Assembly (NCBI GenBank): GCA_001464475.1
Contig: LNDX01000003.1
Location: 209,543-273,542 of the forward strand
Direction of reading: 5' to 3'
Source: Flavobacteriaceae bacterium Ga0077528
GTDB taxonomy: Bacteria; Bacteroidota; Bacteroidia; Flavobacteriales; Flavobacteriaceae
DNA: 64,000 nucleotides
This document shows positions 42,234-51,159 of this stretch, in pieces. Under the pieces are notes generated by a model. That model did not search any database. It was given only the letters and a program-made list of their open reading frames with translations, and was not told where the DNA came from. The translations under genes were made by a program, and so were the position numbers. The number at the start of each line of letters is the position of its first letter. Position 1 is the first letter of the stretch.

Positions 42234-45182
42234 TTAAAAATTTACATTACATCCAAAAACAAACATTCTTGCTCTTGGGTAAATTGTTTGATCAATACCA
42301 GATAAAATTTCAGGATCTAAACCTTTGTATTTACTAATGATAAGTGCGTTTTGTACACCAAAACTTAGTCTAGCTGTAGTTGCATTACCAAATGGCTCTG
42401 CAAAGCTATATCCAAAACTAATATTATCTAACTTAATAAATGAAGCGTCTTTAACATAATGGTCTGAGAAATATCTATTATTTCCTTCATTAACAAAACC
42501 AGTTTCAAAGAAAGATGGATTAATATTGTTAAGTGGTGTAATTTGATTGATTGAGTTGTCTAAATAACCATAAGATGAACCATTGTTATCATAAATATAG
42601 TTTCCTAAACTAGCTCTCCATGACATAGACATATCCCATTTTTTATAACTAAATGAAGACATTAAACCAAATGTAAAATCTGCATAAGGTTGTTTGTATT
42701 GGTACATATCTTTTGGTGTGATTAAACCATCACCATTTCTATCAACATAAACACCTTCTAATGGTTTACCATCCGTTCCATAAACTTGCTCATATACATA
42801 AAATGCATTTGGAGCAAAACCTGTTGAATTAATTTGAATTGTGTTACCAACACCTCCTCTAATTCCTCCTGTAAAGAAACCCGGAGACTCTGTTCCATCA
42901 AGTGCAGTAGCTGTGAGCTTTCTATCTTGATAATTTGCATTAAAATTAACATTCCAATTTAAATCAGCAGTTTTTAAAACATCAAAATTTAAACCAAGCT
43001 CAATACCTTTAACTTCTAAATTACCAAAGTTTCTAGGACCATTATTTGTTAAATTTGCTCCATCTGGATATGCAACAAAAGCTAATAAATCTTTAGTTTC
43101 TTTTTGATAAACATCTAAAGTACCTTTTACTTTTCTGAACAACTCAAAGTCTAAACCTGCATTGTAAGTAGTCGTTTCTTCCCATTTAACAGTATTAGAA
43201 TAAAATGAAGGTCTAACAGTTGTTACAAATGTGTTTCCGAATTGATATTGTGCTTGTGGATTTCCAGCAACATATTGAGGTATGTATGAGAAACTAGTTG
43301 ATAATTCTTGTTGACCTGTAACTCCCCATCCTAATCTTAATTTTAAGTTAGTTAGAGATTTACTGTCTTTTAAGAAGTTTTCATTAGACATATTCCAAGC
43401 AAATGCAGCTCCTGGGAAAATTCCAGATCTTACATCTTTAAAGAAGTTGTTGGTGATATCGTTTCTTAAGTTTAATGTTAAAAGGTATTTATTATCAAAA
43501 CCTACATTAGCTCTTCCGAAGTAAGATTCTAACTTACTAACAGGACTTGTAAATGTATTTAAAGAATTTATAACATTAGCAGGATTTCTTAATTCACCTG
43601 AACCATAACCAACATTATTTCTTTCATAATAAGTATGACCAGCTGTAACATCTACATTTAATTTTCCAAAAGCTTTAGTATAATTCACGTAAGCATCAAG
43701 TGCTGTATTGGTTCTATTATTCCAGAATTCGCTATATCTTCCTAAATTATTAGAACCATTAAAAAATCCATTAATACTTTGTGTACTTAATTCATTTCTA
43801 CCTTCTGATTGTTCTCTATCGATACCTGCTAAAACAGTAAATTTTAACTCAGGTAAGAAATGAAATTTATAATCTAATTGTACATTACCATAGTAACGGT
43901 ATCTTTTTGTTTGATTATTTCTTTGTTGAAGTGCTGCAACTGGGTTATCTGTTGCTAAGAAATTTGGGTTATTAGAACCATCTAACCATTCAAAATATCC
44001 GCCAAATTGTTGGCTATTTACATTAACTGGTTGAGTTGGATCAAAATTAATAGCACTACTAATTGCTCCTTCATCTGCAAATCTTTCTTTTACAACTGAG
44101 AAGTTACCATTAATTGCAATTTTTAAATGATCTTTAAATAAAGAAGGATTTAATCTAAGCGAAGCAGTAGTTCTGTCAAACTTAGATGTTTCTAAAATAC
44201 CTGGTATGTATGTATGACCATAAGTAAACGATGTTGGCAATTTACCAAACAAAGCTCCTCTCAAACCTACAGTATTATCAATAGAAACAGAATTTGAAAA
44301 AATCTCTTCTTGCCAATCTGTATTAGAATTACCTAATCTAGCCAATCTAGAAGGCGCAATGTTGTATTGAGCAATGTTAGCTGGATTAGTCATAAAACTT
44401 CTAAAATCAGCAGCTGAAGTAGTGTTAATTTTTTCAGCTAAAGTATTAACTGTAAATGTAGTTCCAACAGAAACCTTCAAAGCTCCTTTTGCTCCTTTTT
44501 TAGTAGTAACTAAAATAACACCATTAGATCCTCTGTTACCATAAATCGCAGTAGCAGAAGCATCTTTTAGGATTGATATGTTCTCAATATCATTTGGATT
44601 AATTGTTTGTAAATTACCATCAATTGGCAATCCATCTAACACAATTAAAGGATCGTTAGAAGCTTGAAGTGAAGCTCCTCCACGAATTCTAATAGCCGCA
44701 CCATCTCCTGGACGACCTCCTTGTGTTACAACAACACCGGCAACACGACCATTTAATAAAGATTCAGTGTTTGAATTAAATCCTTTGTTGAAATCTTTTG
44801 TTGTTAATAAATCTACAGCACCTGTAGCGTCTTTTTTCTTAACAGCTCCATAACCAACCTGTACTACAACTTCTTGTAATACGTTAGCTTCTTCTGTCAT
44901 AGAAACAGTAATCGATTTTTGACCATCGAAAGTAATGGTTTCGTTTTTATAACCAATAAAAGAAAACACTAATTTGTCTCCACTTTTAAGTTTGGTTAAT
45001 TTAAACTTCCCATCAAAGTCAGTTGATGTACCCACTTGAGTACCTTGAATAATTACATTTACTCCAGGAATTGGTTGATTTGATTTTGAATCAACAACAA
45101 CTCCATCCACAGTGGTTTGAGCCAAAACACTTAATGGGAGCATTAGCAATAAAAATAACAACTTTTTATAAATTGTTTTCAT
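42234..45182 (-). CDS. susC: SusC-like TonB-dependent outer-membrane transporter
   Basis: Outer-membrane channel that imports maltodextrins with energy from TonB. The protein has 982 residues, typical. Order: signal peptide (1-21, ending SVLAQ), carboxypeptidase-regulatory-like beta domain (about 23-105, PIPGVNVIIQG ... TDFDGKFKL), the VQVGYGAVKKKD segment typical of SusC proteins, a plug domain (about 115-230) and the barrel ending in an aromatic strand (FVFGCNVNF). The gene is divergent from a LacI-family regulator; a perfect 14-bp palindrome lies 109 bases upstream of its ATG. It is the first gene of susC-susD-susE-GH13. Confidence 0.95.
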   Translation of the reverse strand: MKTIYKKLLFLLLMLPLSVLAQTTVDGVVVDSKSNQPIPGVNVIIQGTQVGTSTDFDGKFKLTKLKSGDKLVFSFIGYKNETITFDGQKSITVSMTEEANVLQEVVVQVGYGAVKKKDATGAVDLLTTKDFNKGFNSNTESLLNGRVAGVVVTQGGRPGDGAAIRIRGGASLQASNDPLIVLDGLPIDGNLQTINPNDIENISILKDASATAIYGNRGSNGVILVTTKKGAKGALKVSVGTTFTVNTLAEKINTTSAADFRSFMTNPANIAQYNIAPSRLARLGNSNTDWQEEIFSNSVSIDNTVGLRGALFGKLPTSFTYGHTYIPGILETSKFDRTTASLRLNPSLFKDHLKIAINGNFSVVKERFADEGAISSAINFDPTQPVNVNSQQFGGYFEWLDGSNNPNFLATDNPVAALQQRNNQTKRYRYYGNVQLDYKFHFLPELKFTVLAGIDREQSEGRNELSTQSINGFFNGSNNLGRYSEFWNNRTNTALDAYVNYTKAFGKLNVDVTAGHTYYERNNVGYGSGELRNPANVINSLNTFTSPVSKLESYFGRANVGFDNKYLLTLNLRNDITNNFFKDVRSGIFPGAAFAWNMSNENFLKDSKSLTNLKLRLGWGVTGQQELSTSFSYIPQYVAGNPQAQYQFGNTFVTTVRPSFYSNTVKWEETTTYNAGLDFELFRKVKGTLDVYQKETKDLLAFVAYPDGANLTNNGPRNFGNLEVKGIELGLNFDVLKTADLNWNVNFNANYQDRKLTATALDGTESPGFFTGGIRGGVGNTIQINSTGFAPNAFYVYEQVYGTDGKPLEGVYVDRNGDGLITPKDMYQYKQPYADFTFGLMSSFSYKKWDMSMSWRASLGNYIYDNNGSSYGYLDNSINQITPLNNINPSFFETGFVNEGNNRYFSDHYVKDASFIKLDNISFGYSFAEPFGNATTARLSFGVQNALIISKYKGLDPEILSGIDQTIYPRARMFVFGCNVNF

Positions 45183-45290
45183 ACATTTTGTTTAGGTTAA
45201 TAAATTTGTTTTTTGCTTATACTTTAACTTCGAATGTTAAATTTAAGATAAATTTTCAGATAAAAAAATGACACCTTAATTATATGTCAC

Positions 45291-45304
45291 CGAAAACGTT
45301 TTCG
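45291..45304. promoter_or_regulatory. LacI-family operator, site 1 (susC-lacI intergenic)
   Basis: CGAAAACGTTTTCG is a perfect 14-bp palindrome with a central CG, the general form of LacI/GalR operators. It sits midway between the divergent susC and lacI starts (109 and 105 bases from them). The near copy at 46452-46465 is in front of the MFS gene. Binding by the adjacent LacI protein is inference. Confidence 0.8.
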
Positions 45305-45346
45305 TGTTGAAAACTTTCTGAATATTTCACATTTTTTGTTACAAAA

Positions 45347-45377
45347 TTGATAGTATAAAAAAATAAATATACCTTTA
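45347..45377 (+). promoter_or_regulatory. Candidate promoter of the lacI-type gene
   Basis: TTG at 45347-45349, 20 bases, TACCTTTA at 45370-45377: a match to TTG...TAnnTTTG except for the last base. It lies 32 bases before the ATG and about 40 bases downstream of the operator palindrome, so the operator would sit just upstream of the promoter. Confidence 0.5.
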
Positions 45378-45408
45378 TTGAAAATTAAACATTTATCAAA
45401 ATCGCATA

Positions 45409-46431
45409 ATGAGAAGAAAAGTCACTTTAAAGCAAATTGCCAAGGAATTAGATGTATCAATTTCAACAGTTTCGAAATCATTGAGAGACAGCTCAGAAAT
45501 CAGTGAAGATACAAGACAAAAAGTGCAAGCTTTTGCCAAATTATACAACTATAAACCCAACAATATTGCTTTAAGTTTAAAGAATAGAAAATCTAAAACT
45601 ATCTGCATAATAATCCCTGAAATTATTCATCATTTTTTTGCTACTGTAATTAGCGGTGTTGAACATGTTGCCAATGAAAACGGATACAATGTAATTGTTT
45701 GTCTTTCTGACGAATCATTTGATAAAGAGGTAATTAACATGGAAATGTTAGCCAATGGAAGTATTGATGGTTTCATCATGTCATTATCAAAAGAAACCCA
45801 ACAAAAAAGAGATTTTCATCATATTACAGAAGTAATTAGTCAAGGAATGCCAGTTGTAATGTTTGATAGAATTACTAATGATATTTTGTGCGATAAAGTA
45901 ATTATTGACGACAACTTAGCTGCTTTCAATGCAACTCAATTTCTAATCGATAAAGGATTTAAAAAAATTGCGTTATTAACTACCGTAGATTATGTCAGTG
46001 TAGGAAAATTAAGAACTGAAGGTTACATCAAAGCTTTAAAAACTAATGATCTTAAAGTGGATGAAAATTTAATTGTTAAAATAGAAGATACCGACAACTT
46101 TGAAGATCAAATCGAAAACTTAATATTGAACAATGATTTAGATGCAATTTTCGCAGTAAACGAAATTTTTGCAGTAACCGCAATTAAAGTTGCAACACGA
46201 TTAGGAAAATCAGTTCCAAATGATGTTTCTGTAATTGGTTTTACCGATGGAATTATCTCTAAATATTCTTCACCTTCCATTACTACTGTTAGTCAAAATG
46301 GAGTGAAAATGGGTGAAAAAGCAGCAAGAATGCTTCTCGAAAAACTTGAAATCGAAGAAGAAGACTACGAAGAACAATACAAGACAGAAGTGATTGAAAC
46401 CGAACTAGTTGAAAGAGAATCCACAAAATAA
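45409..46431 (+). CDS. LacI/GalR-family transcriptional regulator of the starch locus
   Basis: A 340-residue LacI-family DNA-binding protein. The N-terminal helix-turn-helix (residues 4-25: TLKQIAKELDVSISTVSKSL) is followed by the hinge and a sugar-binding periplasmic-type domain (from about 60, TICIIIPEI ... VIGFTDG). It lies divergent from susC and upstream of the MFS importer. Two matching palindromes flank it, so it very likely controls both arms in response to a maltodextrin or derived sugar. Whether it represses or activates cannot be told from sequence. The C-terminal tail is acidic. Confidence 0.93.
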   Translation: MRRKVTLKQIAKELDVSISTVSKSLRDSSEISEDTRQKVQAFAKLYNYKPNNIALSLKNRKSKTICIIIPEIIHHFFATVISGVEHVANENGYNVIVCLSDESFDKEVINMEMLANGSIDGFIMSLSKETQQKRDFHHITEVISQGMPVVMFDRITNDILCDKVIIDDNLAAFNATQFLIDKGFKKIALLTTVDYVSVGKLRTEGYIKALKTNDLKVDENLIVKIEDTDNFEDQIENLILNNDLDAIFAVNEIFAVTAIKVATRLGKSVPNDVSVIGFTDGIISKYSSPSITTVSQNGVKMGEKAARMLLEKLEIEEEDYEEQYKTEVIETELVERESTK

Positions 46432-46451
46432 CTTCAAAAATTTTATCAACA

Positions 46452-46465
46452 AAAAAACGTTTTCG
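46452..46465. promoter_or_regulatory. LacI-family operator, site 2 (before MFS gene)
   Basis: AAAAAACGTTTTCG matches site 1 in 13 of 14 bases (A for C at position 1) and in 12 if the outer G/A is also counted. The inner 10 bases AAAACGTTTT are a perfect palindrome. It lies 20 bases after the lacI stop and 156 before the MFS ATG, so it can control the catabolic arm separately from lacI itself. Confidence 0.75.
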
Positions 46466-46485
46466 TTACTCATTTATTCAAATTT

Positions 46486-46513
46486 CTGAAATCTGAAATC
46501 TGAAATCTGAAAT
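46486..46513. repeat. Tandem heptamer repeat CTGAAAT x4
   Basis: Four exact, in-phase copies of CTGAAAT. They lie between operator 2 and the MFS start, in non-coding DNA. The copy number could vary between strains by slippage, but the repeat is outside any reading frame. Similar short-period repeats occur at 2417-2465 and 48747-48786. Confidence 0.85.
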
Positions 46514-46576
46514 TTTTAAATATCTTTACCGAATCAAAGCTTATACTTTTTACTTCGAAAACAAAAAATAAGTTTT

Positions 46577-46595
46577 GATAAGCATCGCGCTTATC
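46577..46595. other. Hairpin in the leader of the MFS gene
   Basis: GATAAGC and GCTTATC form a perfect 7-bp stem around a 5-base loop, ending 26 bases before the MFS ATG. It could be an mRNA hairpin near the translation start or a second binding site. No T-run follows. Confidence 0.5.
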
Positions 46596-46621
46596 GTATT
46601 TCTAATCAATAAATTACGATA

Positions 46622-48028
46622 ATGGAAAAGCGTAAGTTAAGTTTCTGGCAAATTTGGAACATGAGTTTCGGATTTCTAGGGATACAATTTGGATTTGCCC
46701 TACAAGGTGGATTCATGTCTAGAATTTTTCAAACTCTTGGTGCTGAAGTAGATGACATTCCAGGTTTATGGATTGCAGCACCTTTAACAGGTCTTTTAGT
46801 TCAACCAATTATAGGATATTTATCTGATAATACTTGGAGTCCAAAATTTGGTAGAAGAAAACCATTTTTCCTTATCGGAGCGATTTTAGCATCTATAACT
46901 TTATTTTTCATGCCTCATTCACCAGCTTTATGGATTGCTGCAGGATTATTATGGGTTTTAGATTCTTCAATAAACATTAGTATGGAACCTTTTCGTGCTC
47001 TTGTTGCCGACAAATTACCTGAATCTCAACGCTCAAATGGGTTTGTGATTCAAACACTAATTATTGGTATTGGAACTTGGATTGCTAGTAATTTACCTTG
47101 GTTAGTAAATAAATTAGGTGTTTCAAACGAAGCAGCAGCAGGAATTATTCCAAACTCTGTAATAGTAGCTTTTTCTGTTGGAGCTTTTGTTTTTTTTGCA
47201 AGTATATTATATACAATATTTACAACAAAAGAAGATCCACCAAAAGATTTAGAAAAATTTCTTTCTGAAAAAAAAGAATCGCGTTTTATTCCTGATTTAG
47301 TTGAAAGTTTAAAAGACATGCCTTCAACTATGAAAAAACTTGGACTGATTCAGTTTTTTAGTTGGTTTGCATTTTTTACAATGTGGAGTCTATCAATGCC
47401 TGCATTAACTGAACACGTTTTCAATTCTCCAAAACCTGATGTTAAAGAATATGCACAATTAGATAAAGAAGGAAAAGCATTAAAAAATGACAAGAAAGAA
47501 GTTATTTATCTAAATGCCGAGAAAAAATTAGAATACGAATCTAAAGACAAAGTTTATAATGATGCTGCAGATTTAGTAGGATCGGCAACTGGAGTTTATG
47601 GATTATCCTCAATGGCTTTTGCCTTATTACTTACTTTTTATACAATGAAAAATAAGATAAATAGAAAATATATCCATATGGGTTCATTAATTCTTGGTGG
47701 ATTAGGTTTCATTTTTATGTTTTATGCAACGCCTTCAACTTTAATGTATAGCTTTATATTAATAGGTTTTGCCTGGGGAAGTATTCTATCTATGCCTTAT
47801 GCAATGTTATCAAGTTCAGTTAACCCTAATAAAATGGGAATGATGATGGGATTATTCAATATGTTTATTGTAATTCCTCAAATTATTGCAGCTCTTGGTG
47901 GAATCAATTATTTATACAAATTAATTGGAGAAGCTCACATTAATGCTATGCTTTTAGCAGGATTATCACTAATTATTGCTGGATTGTGTAATTTCTTTAT
48001 AACGGATAAAAACGCAATTTCAGGTTAA
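46622..48028 (+). CDS. MFS sugar transporter, probably maltose importer
   Basis: Inner-membrane major facilitator with 468 residues and about 12 helices, of the SLC45/sucrose-transporter-like group: the loop 2-3 motif reads KFGRRKPFF. A hydrophilic insert of about 55 residues (around 275-325) lies between helices in the second half. Because the next two genes are beta-phosphoglucomutase (10 bases away) and maltose phosphorylase, the substrate is most likely maltose or short maltodextrins from the periplasm. It follows the LacI gene after 190 bases with operator 2. No signal peptide. Confidence 0.88.
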   Translation: MEKRKLSFWQIWNMSFGFLGIQFGFALQGGFMSRIFQTLGAEVDDIPGLWIAAPLTGLLVQPIIGYLSDNTWSPKFGRRKPFFLIGAILASITLFFMPHSPALWIAAGLLWVLDSSINISMEPFRALVADKLPESQRSNGFVIQTLIIGIGTWIASNLPWLVNKLGVSNEAAAGIIPNSVIVAFSVGAFVFFASILYTIFTTKEDPPKDLEKFLSEKKESRFIPDLVESLKDMPSTMKKLGLIQFFSWFAFFTMWSLSMPALTEHVFNSPKPDVKEYAQLDKEGKALKNDKKEVIYLNAEKKLEYESKDKVYNDAADLVGSATGVYGLSSMAFALLLTFYTMKNKINRKYIHMGSLILGGLGFIFMFYATPSTLMYSFILIGFAWGSILSMPYAMLSSSVNPNKMGMMMGLFNMFIVIPQIIAALGGINYLYKLIGEAHINAMLLAGLSLIIAGLCNFFITDKNAISG

Positions 48029-48038
48029 AAAAACTATA

Positions 48039-48695
48039 ATGAATAACAAAAAAGCATTCATATTCGACCTTGACGGAGTAATTGTTGACACAGCAAAATA
48101 TCATTTTTTGGCGTGGCAAAAATTAGCTCAAGAACTTGGAATCGAATTTACACCCGAACACAACGAAGAATTAAAAGGAGTTAGCCGTGTTCGTTCTCTT
48201 GATATTATTTTAGAACTTGGAGGAATTCAAGCTTCTCAAGAAGACAAAAACAAATGGCTTATTCAAAAAAATGAAGATTATCTATCCTATTTGGTAGATA
48301 TTGATGAAAGTGAAATTTTACCAGGTGTACTTCCTGTATTGCACTATTTAAAAGATAAAAATCAACTAATTGCATTAGGTTCTGCAAGTAAAAATGCAAG
48401 ACCAATTTTAGAAAAAACAGGAATTTTAAATCTATTTGATACAATAGTTGATGGAAATGACGTTTCCAATGCAAAACCAGATCCGGAAGTATTTCTTCAA
48501 GCTGCAAAAAAATTAGGCGCAACCAACGAGAATTCAATTGTTTTTGAAGATTCAGTTGCAGGAATTCAAGCCGCTAATATTGCAAATATGACCAGCATTG
48601 GAATTGGAGAAGCAGCAACATTACACGAAGCAAAATATATATTTAAAGATTTTACATTTATTGATGTTTCTTTTATAGAATCGTTAATAAATTAG
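48039..48695 (+). CDS. pgmB: Beta-phosphoglucomutase
   Basis: Cytoplasmic HAD-family enzyme that converts beta-D-glucose 1-phosphate, the product of maltose phosphorylase, to glucose 6-phosphate. The 218-residue protein has the DxD motif FDLDGVIVDTA (nucleophile Asp10, acid/base Asp12), the cap region with LKGVSRVRSLD, the GSASKNA segment (motif II Ser) and the C-terminal FEDSVAGIQAA motif. The combination is typical of beta-PGM rather than other HAD phosphatases. It lies 10 bases after the MFS gene and before the GH65 gene. Confidence 0.94.
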   Translation: MNNKKAFIFDLDGVIVDTAKYHFLAWQKLAQELGIEFTPEHNEELKGVSRVRSLDIILELGGIQASQEDKNKWLIQKNEDYLSYLVDIDESEILPGVLPVLHYLKDKNQLIALGSASKNARPILEKTGILNLFDTIVDGNDVSNAKPDPEVFLQAAKKLGATNENSIVFEDSVAGIQAANIANMTSIGIGEAATLHEAKYIFKDFTFIDVSFIESLIN

Positions 48696-48746
48696 AAAAA
48701 AGAGAATAGAACATAGAGAATAAATGTTTTGAAAGTTTAAGAATTA

Positions 48747-48786
48747 ACTTTTAGACTTTTAGACCTCTAAACTTTTAAACTTAAAA
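48747..48786. repeat. Imperfect tandem octamer repeat before GH65 gene
   Basis: Units ACTTTTAG, ACTTTTAG, ACCTCTAA, ACTTTTAA, ACTTAAAA in tandem, ending 5 bases before the GH65 ATG. It is non-coding, between the beta-PGM stop and the GH65 start. Confidence 0.7.
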
Positions 48787-48790
48787 TAAA

Positions 48791-51094
48791 ATGAACCAAG
48801 ATTATATCAAAGCAGACAATTGGTCCATCATTGAAGAAGGATTTGATGCAGAAAGAGTAAAATCGTCTGAAAGTTTATTCAGTATCGGAAACGGTGCTAT
48901 GGGACAACGTGCCAATTTTGAAGAATACTATTCAGGCAAAACATTTCAAGGAAGCTATATTGCAGGAATTTATTATCCTGACAAAACAAAAGTGGGTTGG
49001 TGGAAAAATGGATACCCTGAATATTTTGCAAAAGTATTAAATGCTCCAAATTGGATTGGAATTGACATTGAAATAAACAATGAAGTTTTTGATTTGGCTA
49101 AATGCAAATCTATTGCAAATTTCAAACGTGAGTTGAATATGAAAGAAGGTATTTATTATCGCTCTTTCTCTGCTACACTGCAAAACGGATTGGAAATTTC
49201 GGTTAAAGTAACGCGTTTTCTATCATTAGATATTGACGAACTAGGTGTGATTAATTTTGAGATTACTCCATTAAATAGTGATGCCAAAATTGTTTACAAA
49301 CCTTATATTGATGCCGGAGTTCACAACGAAGATGCTAACTGGGAAGAAAAATTTTGGGAACCATTAAACGTTCAACATTCAAATAATGAAGCATTTGTAA
49401 CTGCTAGGACTTTCAAAACGCATTTTACAGCAACAACTTTTATGCAAAATACCATTCTGTTGAACGGTTCAAACGTAAATGCTTCACCTATTAATATTGA
49501 AAAAAACAACGAAAAAGTTCAATTTTCGTATGAAATAAATGTAGCTAAAGAACAAACTGCTACCATTCAAAAATTAGGTGGTTATACGGTTTCATTAAAT
49601 CATGAAAACACACAAGTTGCCGCTCAAAATGTTATTGCTGAAGGTTTGAAAATTGGTTATTCAAATTTGAAAGAAAATCAGATTCAAGCTTGGGCAAAAA
49701 TTTGGGAAATGAGCGACATTACTATTGATGGTGATGTAAAAGCGCAACAAGGAATTCGTTTCAACATTTTCCAATTAAATCAAACGTATTTAGGAAAAGA
49801 TTCTCGTTTAAATATTGGCCCAAAAGGATTTACAGGTGAAAAATATGGTGGTTCTACCTATTGGGATACCGAAGCTTATTGCATTCCTTTTTATATGGCT
49901 ACGAAAGACCAACAAGTGGCTAGAAATTTATTGACCTACCGATACAATCAATTGGATAAAGCGATTGAAAATGCAGGTAAATTAGGTTTCAAAAACGGAG
50001 CTGCTTTGTATCCAATGGTTACCATGAATGGCGAAGAATGTCATAACGAATGGGAAATCACTTTTGAAGAAATTCATAGAAACGGTGCGATTGCTTTTGC
50101 GATATTTAATTATCACAGATTCACAGGAGATTACTCATACATTCCTGAAAAAGGATTAGAAGTTCTTATTGGAATTGCACGTTTTTGGCACCAAAGAGCA
50201 ACCTATTCTACTTACAGAAATCAATATGTGATTCTTGGAGTAACAGGCCCGAATGAATACGAAAACAACGTAAATAATAATTTCTATACTAATTATTTGG
50301 CTAAATGGTGTATAGATTATGCCGTTGAACAAATTAATAAAGTAGAAAAAGAATATACTTCAGATTATTCTCGAATAATGAGTAAAGTAAATTTGGATAA
50401 TGCAGAAATCGCACATTGGAAAGCAGTTGCTGATAATATGTATTTCCCATATTCTAAAGAACATGATGTTTACTTACAACAAGATGGCTTCTTAGATAAA
50501 GAATTGGTAAAAGTTCATGATTTAGACAAGAGTCAACGTCCAATTAACCAAAAATGGTCTTGGGATAGAATCTTGCGTTCGCCATACATAAAACAAGCCG
50601 ATACTTTACAAGGTTTTTATTTCTTTGAAGATCATTTTACCAAAGAACAATTAGAAAAACATTTCGATTTTTACGAACCATTTACTGTTCATGAAAGTTC
50701 GCTTTCACCTTGCGTTCACTCTATTCAAGCAGCAACTCTTGATAGAATGGAACAAGCATACACTTTCTACTTAAGAACTTCTCGTTTAGATTTAGATGAT
50801 TACAACAAAGAAGTAGAAGAAGGTTGTCACATCACATCAATGGCTGGAACTTGGATGAGTATTGTAGAAGGTTTTGGTGGAATGAGAGTTAAAAATGACA
50901 CCCTACATTTTGAACCAAAAATTCCTTCACAATGGCAAGGTTATTCGTTCAAAATAAACTTCAGAAATCAAATTTTAAAAGTTGAAGTACAACAAAATGA
51001 AACGAAATTTTCATTAGAAGGAAATAAAGAAATTACTGTTTTCGTCAACGGAAAAGAAGTATTAGTTGAGCCGAATAGTTTAGTAACGGTTTAG
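48791..51094 (+). CDS. GH65 maltose phosphorylase
   Basis: Cytoplasmic inverting phosphorylase that splits maltose with phosphate into glucose and beta-glucose 1-phosphate. The 767-residue protein has no signal peptide. An N-terminal beta-sandwich (about 1-270) is followed by the (alpha/alpha)6 barrel and a small C-terminal beta domain. The catalytic acid is Glu489 in GPNEYENNVNNNFYTN, the GH65 signature; RYNQLDKA and WDTEAYCIPF are other family segments. Beside beta-phosphoglucomutase and an importer, maltose is the likely substrate; kojibiose or trehalose phosphorylase activity is less likely. A terminator follows its stop. Confidence 0.93.
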   Translation: MNQDYIKADNWSIIEEGFDAERVKSSESLFSIGNGAMGQRANFEEYYSGKTFQGSYIAGIYYPDKTKVGWWKNGYPEYFAKVLNAPNWIGIDIEINNEVFDLAKCKSIANFKRELNMKEGIYYRSFSATLQNGLEISVKVTRFLSLDIDELGVINFEITPLNSDAKIVYKPYIDAGVHNEDANWEEKFWEPLNVQHSNNEAFVTARTFKTHFTATTFMQNTILLNGSNVNASPINIEKNNEKVQFSYEINVAKEQTATIQKLGGYTVSLNHENTQVAAQNVIAEGLKIGYSNLKENQIQAWAKIWEMSDITIDGDVKAQQGIRFNIFQLNQTYLGKDSRLNIGPKGFTGEKYGGSTYWDTEAYCIPFYMATKDQQVARNLLTYRYNQLDKAIENAGKLGFKNGAALYPMVTMNGEECHNEWEITFEEIHRNGAIAFAIFNYHRFTGDYSYIPEKGLEVLIGIARFWHQRATYSTYRNQYVILGVTGPNEYENNVNNNFYTNYLAKWCIDYAVEQINKVEKEYTSDYSRIMSKVNLDNAEIAHWKAVADNMYFPYSKEHDVYLQQDGFLDKELVKVHDLDKSQRPINQKWSWDRILRSPYIKQADTLQGFYFFEDHFTKEQLEKHFDFYEPFTVHESSLSPCVHSIQAATLDRMEQAYTFYLRTSRLDLDDYNKEVEEGCHITSMAGTWMSIVEGFGGMRVKNDTLHFEPKIPSQWQGYSFKINFRNQILKVEVQQNETKFSLEGNKEITVFVNGKEVLVEPNSLVTV

Positions 51095-51111
51095 AATAAA
51101 AAAATTAATTT

Positions 51112-51147
51112 AACCCTTTCAGAGTTTTGGATTCTGAAAGGGTTTTT
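51112..51147 (+). terminator. Terminator after GH65 gene
   Basis: AACCCTTTCAGA at 51112-51123 pairs perfectly with TCTGAAAGGGTT at 51133-51144 around a 9-base loop, followed by TTT. It splits the plus-strand arm into an import/phosphorolysis unit and a hydrolase unit. Confidence 0.8.
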
Positions 51148-51159
51148 AAATAAAAAAAT

